Part shown: in pieces, positions 23,955 to 35,221 of the stretch | Layout of the letters: every line of letters begins with the position of its first letter | Numbering within the stretch: position 1 is the first letter of the stretch | NCBI RefSeq assembly: GCF_963678635.1 | Contig: NC_087062.1 | Location: 32,078,704-32,142,703 of the forward strand | DNA: 64,000 nucleotides | Source of the DNA: Symsagittifera roscoffensis | Lineage: Eukaryota; Xenacoelomorpha; Acoela; Convolutidae | Direction: 5' to 3' | The notes under the pieces: generated by a model | What the model was told of the DNA's origin: nothing | Seen by the model: the letters and a program-made list of their open reading frames with translations, nothing else | Databases searched by the model: none | Position numbers and translations under genes: made by a program

Positions 23955-24060
23955 GTCCGTACCAGGAAATCATAGTTATGAATCGTTGCGATTACTTCGA
24001 ACTTACCACAGCTATCAAATCTTTGCCATGTCCTGGAAACGAACTCGATATGTCAATTAA
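23955..24060 (+). CDS. Possible internal exon of an unidentified protein
   Basis: A polypyrimidine tract and TTTTTTCAG precede 23955 and a GTATAG follows 24060. One frame (first full codon at 23957) is open across all 106 nt and reads YQEIIVMNRCDYFELTT with a CPGNELDMS segment near its end. Its balanced, non-repetitive composition is unlike the surrounding repeats. A following segment (acceptor at about 24088) could continue it, but the implied intron is very short. I recognise no family. It may be a chance frame. Confidence 0.22.
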
Positions 24061-24375
24061 GTATAGCTTTATGTAACTGACCTCAACTTTTGCAAAATAG
24101 AGGCGGTATATTAATGCAATTGAGGCTGAAATTTCCCTCCTTCTCTATCGAAAAGCGATCAAGCATCTATTATATTTATCGAGCTTGGTTCTTCTGGCTG
24201 ATATTACAACTCAAAAAGTTAAAGTTCAAAAATTCCATCTCAGTAGTAGCATTCATTGATTTCTTACCACCATACTGACCCAACTGATAAATATGGGCCC
24301 TGAATTTTTCTCCAGTCTTTCCAGTTATTGATTGATTTCTGCTACAAAGTCCAAGCTTGAATTCAGTAGTGTCAT

Positions 24376-24842
24376 ATGGCTAACTTCGTCTTCTATTCTT
24401 GCCTCATATTTTGGACCACGATAACTCGCCCTTCTCAATCGTAAGTTTTATGCTTTTACAACTATCTGTAATCAATATAATCAACTATGTCATGTTCCGG
24501 TCATAAAATACAGTCTAGACATGAAGTGAACTTTGAAACTCAACCAAAAATTATCTTTTATAAAATTTCAGGCTCGGATGCTTTTTACCGGGGCGAGGTT
24601 GGCGTTTTATGTAAAGATTATAGGGACCAAATTTTGATATTTACACTTTATCCGTACTACGATTGGGTATTTCCAGAATGGGTATTTCTCAATTTCCAGA
24701 TCGAAACTCTATAATTCCACGTTTTACTGGCCAAGTTGATTTGTCCGCGGCCGGCGCCACTGAAGCAAAATTAATCATGACTACGCGACCGAAACATTTT
24801 TTCCCCAAGAAGACATTCAAAACAGAATCTGTTCTTCTTTAA
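24376..24842 (+). CDS. Candidate small secreted protein gene (two exons plus unresolved 3' end)
   Basis: An ATG at 24376 opens 21 codons whose first residues look like a signal peptide (MANFVFYSCLIFW...). They end at a strong donor, GTAAGT, at 24441. Joining to the acceptor TCTAG at 24518 keeps the frame and continues as SHEVNFETQPKIIFYK to a stop at 24712, predicting 86 residues. The intron would be 78 nt. From 24702 another frame reads a plausible C-terminus (RFTGQVDLSAAGATEAK) to a TAA at 24840-24842, 67 bp before an AATAAA at 24909. A direct microrepeat GGGTATTTC at 24666 and 24680 lies where the frames switch, so a small duplication or frameshift may have broken the end. No family recognised. 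Confidence 0.35.
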
Positions 24843-25024
24843 ATTTTTTTTATTGGTTTGCTTGTATAATTTAAGCTAATTGCTTATTGCATATTGTCAT
24901 GAGTCATTAATAAAAAAAACTCCTTGATAAATAATTTTTTTGGATTTTGTTTTCAAAAAATCTTTTACAGGTTACGCATTTTTTTATTCCTGATTAACTA
25001 GTATTACTGTTTATCAATATAATA

Positions 25025-25297
25025 ACACAGTAAGATCACAATTCAATGTTGACAACACCCACAACTCTTCCACAACACCCACCACAACCATCTACCACTT
25101 CAACCACACCCCATTCCACCCCACCCCACACCCAACACACACACACCCACCCTCTGACACCCCAGACCCTCCTCCACCTCCACCCACACATACCCTTCCA
25201 CTTCCCCCACACCGCCTTACTACCCCGTTACGTTTATCACCTCCCCCCGTCTACTACTCCAAGATTCCCCCTCCCCCACTTGGGGCTGTGGGCAACG
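25025..25297. repeat. Low-complexity C/A-rich tract
   Basis: The plus strand has almost no G from about 25050 to 25260, with CCACA, CACAC and CCACC units. The 84-codon frame across it is a Thr/Pro/His low-complexity artefact. It abuts the 3' terminus of the non-LTR retrotransposon. Its last part (CCGTTACGTTTATC at 25224-25237) is the near reverse complement of GATAAACGTGACGG at 25349-25362 inside the element, an inverted duplication at the junction. Confidence 0.75.
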
Positions 25298-26257
25298 TGA
25301 GGGTGGGGTAACGTTTCTTGAAGGGGGGGGGGGTAACTCGGGGAAGGGGATAAACGTGACGGGCTGGGGAAGGGGCTGTGCAGGAGGGAACGATGGACAT
25401 GAATTGGATCAGGGAGAATGTAAGCAAAATCAAGTTTTGAAAAACTGAAAAAATGTAAGAGAAAAATCTAGTTAAATGAACTAGAAACAATGTATTACAA
25501 ACTAACCAGATGATTTTCAGCTACTGAAACATAAAAGGATGACAATTGACAAAACTAATTGATTAAAAATAGATTATGTTTTAACCACCATTTTAATTGA
25601 TTATATGAATATTTTTTTTGCTTAGAAAAACAGTCTCTTTATAATCTGTTTTTAGTCGATTACAATCAATTAAATTTTGTAATTTTTTAGAGAATTTTTT
25701 AATCTGACAATTTAATCGATATTTATCCATGGAATTATATTCATATCATATACATTTATCTTTATGCCGTTGAATGGGTGGCTATGTACCGTATGCAATC
25801 GGGCATATGGGAGTAAATTGATTAATTGGATGTACTTGCCAATCTTTTTTCAATTAAAAAATTAAACCTTAACTTTTGATGTAATTTGAAAAAAAAACTT
25901 TTGTTATGAAAAATTTTTTTCAGATATAAATGCGAGTAATTAACTGCACGCCAAAGACCTTACAATGAGCAAAAGAGTTGGATAATTGAGCGAACTGAAC
26001 TTCATTTGAAACTACCAAAAAAAAATTTTTAAAGCGAGAACAATAGACTTTTTTTTGCATTTTTTTTGGGTACTGAAAAGTATTGAAAATCTGTATAGAT
26101 TATTTAGGAGAGTAATATTATACAGACAGGTAAACAATAAACCGCATGTACAAATCAAACCCACCAAGGATCATGCAAAACGTTATGCAGCTTATTGAGG
26201 CATGACCCTGAAAAAAACCTATGCCAGAAGTTGCGAGATAGTATCCGACTTGATGAT

Positions 26258-26982
26258 TCAAAAAAATAAATCTAGAAGATCTCCATTATCTTTAAAAAAC
26301 AATGAAAACAATTTTTTGAAAAACCCATTTAGTTGATGCTCAGTTAATTGGTTTAGGTTATGTGGTATCAGCTCGTTTGATTTCAAAAAATTACAACATT
26401 TAAGAGACACATTTTTCCATGAACGTTGCATTATTTGTGTTCTAATTTTCATGCTTGGTAAAGTTTTTGCCACAGAGGCCCGAGTAACCCGACGATTATT
26501 CAAAGATTTCAAACTAAAAGTTTCAAGGGGAGTTTTACCACGAAGTTGATTAAAAGTTTCTTTGAGTATTTGTCTGAAATATAAGTCAAAAACGGTGTCA
26601 ATCTCAAACGAATGTAGGATATATGAGGCATGCTCAAATTTTCTCTTGAAACAAATAGTTTTAAAAATACGTTTTTGCATGACAAATATTTTTCTAATAG
26701 GCTTTTTGATGTTGCACAAAATGCAACTAAACCGTAGGAAATGAGTGGCTTTGCATAGCAGTTATAAAATTTAACCAGCACATTTTTTTTCGAGAAATAG
26801 TTTCTACCCTTGAATAGTAAACCGCTAAATTTAGCTAATTTACCACAAACATTATTAATATGACATTCAAAATTGAGTCTGTTGTCCATTTGAATTCCTA
26901 AATACCTAAAATCAGAAATATCAGCGAGTACATTATTAACATAAAAAAATTTTTCATTTAAGTTATCCCGTCTAAACTTCAT
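26258..26982 (-). pseudogene. ORF2 C-terminal region (RT thumb and downstream), frameshifted
   Basis: The frame 26982-26509 contains DFRYLGIQMDNRLNFECHI and KLAKFSGLLFKGRNYF, the typical YLGI...L.F..HI block after the RT palm in Jockey/CR1 elements. It is followed by an ISYG motif. A second overlapping frame (26719-26258) carries the C-terminal part (KRIFKTICF...), so a frameshift lies near 26700. There is no RNase H domain. Confidence 0.8.
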
Positions 26983-27027
26983 TATTTTGCACTTCTTTTG
27001 ATTTTTGAGCGGTTTGTTATTATTGCA

Positions 27028-27777
27028 TCAATTACATATTTTATTTACTTCTGTCTCGAACTTCGTTTTGGATGCAAATTTTTGAGCATCAACTACCGTT
27101 GTATTATCTGCAAATAATAATAGCTTAACGTTGCTGGCCGACGGCATATCATTTATGTATAAAAGGAACAGAAATGGCCTCAAAACTGAACCTTGAGGAA
27201 CACTTTTTGTACATTCTAGCATATTCGAGACGGATTGATTCGAATGAACATATTGTTTTCTCCCTGTAAGATAGTTTGTCATTAACTTGTGAGTTTTCCC
27301 TCTGAACCCATCTTGATAAAGTTTGTCAAGCAAAACTTTCCGATCAACTGTATCAAATGCTTTTTTCAAATCAATAAAGCAGGAGTAACCAAATTTTTTA
27401 TTATCAATTGATTCACGAAAAAAGTCAGTAATGGACAAAATGGCATGAGTACAGGAATGATTACTTCGAAATCCAAACTGATGCTTATCAATCAAGTTGT
27501 TTTTAGCGGCAAAATTAGATATGCGCTTGAAAATTAATTTTTCCAGAAGTTTAGTTATACAAGACAACAAACTAATTGGACGGTAGTTATCGGGTTTAGT
27601 TTTGTCGCCATTTTTATACAATGGTAAAATTTTTGCAATTTTGAGAAAATTAGGAAAACATTCTTTCTTGAAGCAGATATTGAAAAAATGCGCTAAATGG
27701 TCAGCCAGCACCGGAGCAGAAAATTTTACCATTTTACTACATATCCCATCATGACCAGTAGACTTTTTTTTGTTCAA
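27028..27777 (-). pseudogene. Non-LTR reverse transcriptase domain, catalytic box altered (FADN)
   Basis: A 249-residue frame carries the RT blocks in order: GHDGICSKMV near the start, NYRPISLLS, KLLEKLI, QFGFRSNHS, the first catalytic-Asp region FIDLKKAFDTVDR, PQGSVLRPFLF (normally GSVLGPLLF), and LLFADNTTVVDA. The last box is normally FADD; the second Asp is Asn here (codon AAT), which should abolish polymerisation. Together with the Gly-to-Arg change in the PQGSVLG box, this marks a dead copy. The conserved motifs are otherwise well kept, suggesting fairly recent decay. Confidence 0.9.
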
Positions 27778-28305
27778 GTTTTTAATTTCCTTCAGTATCT
27801 CATATCGATTGGTATCATATTAGTTTTTATTAACTGGAAAATTTGATCTATACACGTTTTGTTTGAAGTTTTTTGTTATTCATTCTCCAATAGTAGCAAA
27901 GTATTCATTGAAAACATCAACATCGAACGAAGCAGTTTTCACATTTTTTTACCACAAAAATGTTTTAAAGCTTCAAAAACTCCGGACGAGTTCTTCTTCC
28001 TCGTTATCAAGTTATCATAGTACCGGCGTTTACTCACCCTTATAGCCTTAATAACATTGTTCCTACATGAGGTGAAATTATTTGGTGGTTTCTGAACTGT
28101 TTTCAATGAATGGTGTCTGAACCCACTTTTTGTGTAACACATTTTGGTTATTCATCATTTTCTTGATTTTCAGATTAATCCATGGGTGGTTGTTTTTATT
28201 CTTTTTTCGGATTTTTTTTAAGCAATACTTTGAAAATTCATCAATCAAGATTTGGGTCATTTCAATGATGTAAAGGTCAGGATCATCATCATTAATTTTG
28301 TTCAA
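27778..28305 (-). pseudogene. ORF2 linker between endonuclease and RT, broken
   Basis: Minus-strand frames 28305-28078 and 28142-27939 contain PWINLKIKKMMNNQNVLHKKW and RNNVIKAIRVSKRRYYDNL. This resembles the PW.......R.R.LHKKW ... RN.v...iR.aK..YY linker common to Jockey/CR1 ORF2 proteins. Two frames are needed, so at least one frameshift is present. Confidence 0.7.
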
Positions 28306-29409
28306 TCAATTTTTCAGCGAAAATAAAATTTTTAAGCAATAATCATCATTCAGTAGTAAGTCATAGTTGAAATCTGAATGATAAGAAACCACGTTTTGCT
28401 TTTCTGAAATAATTTTTAGGTCACACATAAGTCCATAATGGTCACTAATATTACAATTTATTGTTGTTACCTGAGTTTCCTCCGCCGCAATTATATGGTC
28501 AATGCATGTACTTGATGATTTAGTTACTCTAGTTGGCTCGATATTTTGAACTTCTAAATCAAAAGAAAGCAGAAGATTTTTGTAGTCAAAAAAATTGCGC
28601 TGGTTACCTATAATATTGACATTTAAATCACCCTTTAGCAAAATTTCACCGCTTAATGCTTTAAATTTTTAAACAATAATCACCATTCAGTAGTAAGTCA
28701 TAGTTCAAATCCGAATGATAAGAAACCACGTTTTGGTTTTCTGAAATAATTTTTAGGTCACACATAATTCCATAATGGTCACTAATAGTACAATTTATTG
28801 TTGTTACCTGAGTTTCCTCCGCCGCAATTATATGGTCAATGCATGTACTTGATGATTTAGTTACTCTAGTTGGCTCGATATTTTGAACTTCTAAATCAAA
28901 AGAAAGCAGAAGATTTTTGTAGTTAAAAAAATTGCGCTGGTTACCTATAATATTGACATTTAAATCACCCATTAGCAAAATTTCACCGCTTAGTGCTTTC
29001 AATTCAAGCAATAAATCTTCAAATAAATTCAGAAAAGTTCTAGTTTGAGATTTGGTGGACATTATATTATGCAAACATGTAGTGTAGTGTGATTGACAAA
29101 ACATATTTTGATAATGCTGTGCTCCAAACTGACTGGTAATTTAAAATAACTATAGTTAAGGCCAGTTTTAATGAAAGCTGCAACGCGCCCACCTCTAGCG
29201 TTTACGCGGTTGGCACAGTCAATATTGTCATAACCTTCTAAGTTATATATGCCAATAGGATCGTTGTCTGAGAGCAATGTTTCAGTCAGCCCGATTAATG
29301 CAGGCTTGTTATCAAAGGATTCAATTAAAACTGATAATTGGTCATGATGGGCTCTTATGGATTGAACATTTAGGAAAAATGCTGTTTGCGTTGTTGTCAG
29401 GTCAGTCAT
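28306..29409 (-). pseudogene. ORF2 N-terminus: APE-like endonuclease with internal duplication
   Basis: ORF2 probably starts at 29409 (MTDLTTTQTAFFLNVQSIRA), 80 bp after the ORF1 stop. Endonuclease motifs include LIGLTETLL (the catalytic-Glu region), GGRVAAFIKTGL, LLMGDLNVNI (the GDxN motif), CIDHIIA and NCTISDHYG (the SDH motif). The frame breaks at about 29070. The GDLN to SDH part is present twice because of a 337-bp tandem duplication (28321-28994), which destroys the reading frame. Confidence 0.87.
28321..28994. repeat. 337-bp direct tandem duplication inside the endonuclease
   Basis: Segments 28321-28657 and 28658-28994 align at a constant offset of 337 bp with about a dozen differences, for example CTTTTCTGAAAT against GTTTTCTGAAAT. 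The join lies at GCTTTAAATTTTT. Only copy A carries this region. Confidence 0.9.
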
Positions 29410-29488
29410 TCTCGCAAAAGATTTTTTCTAATGAAACAAAAAAGATTCACGGCAAAAAACTGTAAAAAGAGTTGAAATGCTTTTGCCA

Positions 29489-30409
29489 CTAATCAGAATC
29501 GTTTTCACGATGATTATTTCCGTTGTTGACGAATTTGGACTGTGGAGAATCTCTTTGAAGTGATTCCACAAATTGCACCAATTTGACGAGATCCGATACC
29601 CTACTGTACAATTCATCAATGAGATGATTTCTTTCCACATTAATTGGGGTTATTTCACTGTCACGTTTCGTTACTGAAACAATAGGAGGGCGAGAAAAAT
29701 TGTTTTGATTATTTTGTACCACACGAGGATTTTGTTTTCTAGCATTATTTGCCTGTCTTGCCATCATTAGATTCTTGTTTTTGAATATTTGATCAACATC
29801 CTTAATATCAACTAAGTTGTGCCTTTGAAATCTACCATCTGCTTTCGAAACGAAAACTTGAGGAGCACAATTATATGTAACTGTGTACCTTCCCAAACCC
29901 CGGTTTTTTATATTAAAGTAGACAAATTTCACTATAACCACACATTTTTGGTTTTGACTCACAGGGCCGAGGGTATGGCATGCCTTCAGATCGTAGCTGT
30001 TGACCTCCACGCCCATAATTTTGTTAAAAAAGGCCAGGACATCTAGGGTAAAATTTCCGGATCGTAAAGGTAAATTTTGCAAAATAACACAATTGTTTGA
30101 GCTATGTCTTCCCATTTCATTGACTTTATTCTCTAGAAAAAGCACCCAATTTTGCAATTCAACAATGATATCATCCTTACTTTTTACATTCTCAGTTAGC
30201 CCCTGTAAAAGGCTTTTCAATTTAGGATCATCATTTACTGTATTTTTTATTTCATCGAACAAAGTATTGAGATTCGCCATTGAATAAGTTTGCGATATTT
30301 TAAATTTGTGGCAAGCAAAAAGAGCAGTTAAGAACCAACTTTTTCCCATTGAAGGTCGTCTGTTTCTCATTAAATCGGCTTCAAAAGCCTGCTTAAATTG
30401 CTTAATCAT
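29489..30409 (-). pseudogene. Non-LTR retrotransposon ORF1 (RNA-binding, coiled coil plus RRM-like)
   Basis: The 306-residue open frame is intact. The natural start is probably the Met at 30280 (MANLNTLFDEIKN), because the upstream residues read a UTR that copy B also shares. A predicted coiled coil (about residues 65-100, LLQGLTENVKS to FLENKVNEM) is followed by NNCVILQNLPL and VVIVKFVYFNIKN. These are the two conserved strands of the RRM-like domain in L1/CR1-type ORF1 proteins. The C-terminal third is basic and Asn/Gln-rich. It is classed as pseudogene because the element as a whole is defective; this ORF itself could still be translated. Confidence 0.75.
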
Positions 30410-30819
30410 TTAAAAAATCAAATTTTACAAAATTAGCTGCTCACATAGGTGTTTATAAATTCTGTATTGTAAAAAAAAGGTAAATCAGTTATTATTCTCA
30501 GCAAAAGTTCGTTTAATTTTTTTGAAATCGATACCACCACTGAATGGGTGCGGACCAATATTTTTTCATTTACGAGCTTGAGATAACTAACATTTTTGAA
30601 AAGCCACGCATTGATAAAAAAAAATTTTGAGAGTGGTCGGAAACAATAAACTAATTTTTTCAATATTCAACTTAAATGGTCCAACCATCGATTTTTTGGT
30701 CTTAGGATGTGTTTTAAGTTTTAGTTTTTGCGCAAAAAAAGATCCCTCAAAAATCATGGATTGAGTAATAATTTATACTAAAATCCTTTTAGTCGTGATT
30801 CGAACGACTTTACAAAAAT

Positions 30820-32610
30820 TGTGAGGGTGGGGTAACATTTCTTGAAGGGGGGGGGGGGGGGGGGGGTAACTAGGGGAAGGGGAAAACGTGACGGGCTGGG
30901 GAAGGGGCTGTGCGGGAGGGAACGATGGACATGAATTGGATAAGGGAGGATGTAAGGAAAATCAAGTTTTGAAAAACTGAAAAAATGTAAGTGAAAAATC
31001 TAGTTAAATGAACTAGAAACAATGTATTACAAACTAACCAGATGATTTTCAGCTACTGAATTATAAAAGGATGACAACTGACAGAAGAAATTGATTAAAA
31101 ACAGATTATTTTTTAACCACCATTTTAATTGATTATATGAATAATTTTTTTGCTTAGAAAAACAGTCTCTTTATAATCTGTTTTTAGTCAATTACAATCA
31201 ATTAAATTTTGTAATTTTTTAGAGAATTTTTTAATCTGACAATTTAAACGATATTTATCCATGAAATTATATTCATATCAAATACATTTATGTTTATGCC
31301 GTTGAACGAGTGGCTATGTACCATATGCAATCGGGAATATGGGAGTAAATTGATTAATTGGATGTACTTGCCAATCTCACCTTTTTTGAATTAAAAAAAT
31401 TAAACTTGAACTGCCATTTTTGATGTAATTTGAAACAAAACTTTTTTTATGAAGGTTTTTTTTCAGATGTAAATGCGAGTAATTAACTGCACGCCAAAGA
31501 CCTTACAATGAGCAAAAGAGTTGGATAATTGAGCGAACTGAACTTTATTTGAAACTACCAAAAAAAAAGTTTTAAAGCCAGAACAATAGATGTTTTTTGC
31601 AATTTTTTTGGGTACTGAAAAGTATTGAAAGTCAGTATAGTTTATTTAGGAGAGTAATATTAAACAGACAGGTAAACATTAAACTGCATGTACAAATCAA
31701 ACCCACTACGGATCGTGCAAAAAGCTCTGCAGCTTATCGAGGCATGACCCCGAAAAAGAAAAAAACCTATGACAGAAGTTGCGAGATAGTATCCGACTTG
31801 ATGATTCAAAAAACTAAATCTAGAAGATCTCCATTATCTTTAAGAAACAATGAAAACAATTTTTTGAAATACCCATTTAGTTGATGCTCAGTTAATTGGT
31901 TTAGGTTATCTGGTTTCAGCTCGTTTGATTTCAAAAAATTATATCATTTAAGAGACACATTTTTCCATGAACTTTGCATTATTTGTGTTCTAGTTTTCAT
32001 GCTTGGTAAAGTTTTTGCCACAGAGGCCCGAGTAACCCGACGATTATTCAGAGATTCCAAATTAAAAGTTTCAGGGGAGTTTTACCACGAAGTTGATTAA
32101 AAGTTTCTTTGAATATTTGTCTGAAATGTAAGGTCATTGAAGGTCGTCTGTTTCTCATTGAATCAGCTTTAAAAGCCTGCTTAAATTGCTTAATCATTTA
32201 AGAAATCAATTTTTACAAAATCAGCCGCTCACATAGGTGCTTATATAATCTGTATTGTAGAAAAAAGGTAAATCAGTTATTATTCTCAGCAAAAGTTCGT
32301 TTAACTTTTTTGAAATAGATACCACCACTGAATGGGTGCGGACCAATATTTTGTCATTTACGAGCTTGAGATACCTAATTTTTTTGAAAAGCCACGCATT
32401 GATAAAAAAATTTTGAGAGTGGTCGGAAACATTAAACTATTTTTTTCAGTATTCAACTTAAATGGTCCAACCATCGAATTTTTGGTCTTGGGATGTGTTT
32501 TAACTTTTAGTTTTCGCGCAAAACAAATTCCTTCAAATAACATGGATTGAGTAATAAATTATACTAAAATCCTTTTAGTCGTGATTCGGACGACTTAAAA
32601 ATTTTTTTTT
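30820..32610 (-). mobile_element. Non-LTR retrotransposon copy B, internally deleted
   Basis: It aligns to copy A at both ends: 30820-32133 with 25298-26586, and 32134-32610 with 30347-30815. The junction lies at GAAATGTAAGGTCATTGAAGG. The 3.76 kb between (most of ORF1 and ORF2) is missing. It lies head-to-tail with copy A with no intervening DNA. In element orientation its 3' end abuts the 5' end of copy A. It differs from copy A by scattered substitutions and a longer G run. Confidence 0.9.
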
Positions 32611-34285
32611 CATTTTAAAAGATATTTTTCAGTGTCGAGAAAAACTGGTTTGAAGTTTTTAATTTTTTGTCTAATTTCGAGCGAATAAATCGAACGAGCA
32701 GGCTTGTAATAGGATTATAGCTTCATTTATAAAACTGGCCATTATTTGTCTGTGCTTCGGCCAAATTTTTTATGGCTTGACTAGTTGCATTAGCCATACA
32801 TATTCGGATATTTAAAAATAAATGTGATGTAATGCTCGCTAAAGGTTTGTAAACTTTTGAATAGCATTTTAGCATCAAACATAGCGGAAAATAAAGTAAA
32901 TCCTTTATGATCCCCTGCTAAGAAAAAATCCAATTTCAAACAATAGCAAAAAAATTTTCTTTTTTGTAAAAAGCAAGTCAGAATATTGTTTTGCCAGTTT
33001 TCAATTTTAATTCGTGTGTGAAAGCTACAAGGTTTCATTTTGAACTTTTTTCAGGAAAATTGAAAGAGGAAAATCTTCAATGCCTCAATGAGGTATCAAG
33101 CGATACCAAGAAAAAATTTGTAATGCCTCAACTGCTGATATTAATACTATAAATAACAAGTTTTGACAACTTCATAATGGGCAATCACGATGTGGAAAAT
33201 CCTATTTCAACTAATGTGAAGAAAGTCAGGTTCATCGATTTAGTGGCGGTGTTATCTATCAAAGAAACTTAAAATCATCTGTTTTTTTTACGTTTTCAAC
33301 TTCAAAATTTTTACAACAGTGTGATTGGTTTTTTTGTTTTTAAAAAATGATTTTACAGTTTATTGTCTATACTTTCAAATTTATAAGAAATGAAAATTTT
33401 TACCGCTCTGAGACTTTTGAAAACGGACCATTTGGTCTAACAACGTTCTATACGGATTCACACCGTGTTATTAATGGTACCAAAGCTTTGTGCCTGTCTG
33501 ATTGTGAGTCTGAAAGCAATTTACTGGCAATGGTAGTCTGTGAGGACGAGCTCTCACTAGACCTCTAGCTTCAGTTTTACCACAGCCTGATTAATAATAT
33601 TGTTACCACTTGAAAGTTCTAGACGCAAAAAAAGATCTTGAGTCGCAAAAAACGTCTGGAGTGTGGGGAAATAAGAGAAACAGTCTATGCTCAGACAAGC
33701 TGGATAGCCTTTCATAGATCCTCGCAGAAAACCACAATTATTTCTTAGTACATTATCATTATAATTAATATTTGTTTATATTAGTTATTATAAAACTTCA
33801 TTTGCAGGCATGGTTCTGCATTTTTCAGCGGACATAATTCTTAAAATTCAAATTATTGCTGCAGAAGATCAAATTGGGTATATCCAGCGGGCACTTTTCT
33901 GAATTAACGCAATACAATTAGGGCCAGTCAATTGGAAGCCATTTTAATATTTTATAGATTTGGGTGGAGCCTATAAGTGTCGCTTTAATTTACGCACAAG
34001 GTCAATGACAATACTCAATTGCAAACATCAATACCAATCCCCCAGAATTAATAGGGGAAAGAAGACCACGCTAGTTTGCCCTCTTGTTGAGTTAGTACTT
34101 CTGGGGATGAAATTTAATCGGTTAATTAGGTTGAAAACACCCATTTTTTGAACCGCAATAAACGCTAGTGCATCTTGACTAAGAGAACATTCCGAATATT
34201 TGGGCTAACTTACCTAATATATCAAATACCTTCAGGTAAAATGGGTAGCCATTAATAACGGTGCATGTGTATGCAAGCTATAGCC
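32611..34285. other. Unassigned AT-rich DNA
   Basis: There is no recognised gene or element. The plus frame at 33347-33568 (MILQFIVYTFKFIRN...) has no motif or splice signal that I can support. Confidence 0.4.
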
Positions 34286-34293
34286 CTTGCTAT

Positions 34294-34715
34294 CAGGGGC
34301 GGATTTAGGGGGGGGGGGCGGACGCCCCCCCCCCCCTCAGGGATTCGACCCCCTGCCGACCCAAAGGGTCCCCCCTTTGATACTTTTTCAGAAATCTATT
34401 TTTGGCCGACCGACCCTAAAATTTTTCTAAAGGCGCCTTCCGCGCCAATACATACTAAATTTGAGGGGGAGCGCGCGCCAAAAAACGCGATTGTTTTGTC
34501 AAAATTTTTCAAAAAGTGCCCAAAAACGGCTTTTTTGACTGGTTTTTCAAAAATTTGCCTGCGGCGCAGAAAATTTAGCCAAAATAGGGGCAAAACAGTG
34601 CTTTGGGAGAGCTCGAAAAATCAATTTGGTCGACCTAAAAAAAAGGGTCAAAATTTTCGACAATTTTTTCAAAATCCGCCCCCCCCCCCTCGAAAAAATC
34701 CTAGATCCGCCCCTG
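34294..34715. mobile_element. hAT-type MITE, family CAGGGGCGG, copy 3 (best preserved ends)
   Basis: Left end CAGGGGCGGATTTAGG and right end CCTAGATCCGCCCCTG are perfect or near-perfect inverted repeats. Perfect 8-bp target duplications CTTGCTAT lie at 34286-34293 and 34716-34723. G and C tracts sit just inside the ends. The long frame across it (34265-34849) is read-through of the repeat; similar Pro-rich stretches are known artefacts of this kind of MITE. Confidence 0.93.
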
Positions 34716-34723
34716 CTTGCTAT

Positions 34724-35221
34724 ACTAAACAGTTTAGCTACAAAAACTCCAATCACATTCATTTTTGCAAAAAAAAATTGAGCAAAAAGCTGATTTCGGT
34801 TTTTTCTTTTTATGTGTGCATGAAAGAGCTTGCAGGAAGGCTAAATTAAGCTTCAAGATATTGTTATTAAAGGCTTCAATAGAATTATGATATGATTTTG
34901 TGCAATTTAAAGTGTGTGCAGATAACAACTTGTTTGCAGGTCATACCTAGAAATGAATGTTTTAATTAAAATGAGTTCCTACTAAGCCAAGTGAATTTAT
35001 CAAGTCTTCGCTAGACATCAGCATGGAAACCAACAACTTTTAGACTGTCTTCTCCACTGCTGTGGATTGGTACAAAGCAAGAGAGCTATTTTGGAGGTTT
35101 ACTTGGATATCAGTTTGATAATAATGAGCATGGGTGGTAGCATCTTCTTACCAACCTTCGGTATCATTCAACCCAGTAAAGCGGGGAAAACGAAGGAAAA
35201 TTACCTGCCGAGAAATTAAAC
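34724..35221. other. Unassigned DNA
   Basis: I see no gene or element in this stretch. Confidence 0.4.

Larger units (their letters stand above)
25298..30819 (-). mobile_element. Jockey/CR1-type non-LTR retrotransposon, long copy A
   Basis: This 5.5-kb minus-strand element has, in its own 5'-3' order: a 5' UTR (about 30819-30410), ORF1 (30409-29489), an ORF2 remnant with APE endonuclease then reverse transcriptase (29409-26258), and a 3' region of about 950 bp ending in a C tract (a G run on the plus strand at 25321-25332). Two ORFs, an endonuclease upstream of the RT and no RNase H or LTR place it in the Jockey/CR1 group. It is inactive: stops and frameshifts, a tandem duplication in the endonuclease, and an altered RT catalytic box. 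The borders are set by comparison with copy B and are good to about 15 bp. Confidence 0.88.

Noticed and set aside
24702-24842. Third exon of the candidate secreted gene joined through a 33-nt intron (24667-24699)
   Set aside because: The GT...AG is present, but the join is out of phase and creates an early stop; left as an unresolved frameshift.
25046-25300. Thr/Pro/His-rich 84-codon frame
   Set aside because: Low-complexity C/A tract adjacent to the retrotransposon end; not a protein.
34265-34849. 194-codon plus-strand frame with Pro-rich segments
   Set aside because: It runs straight through the hAT-type MITE and its G/C tracts and has no other support.
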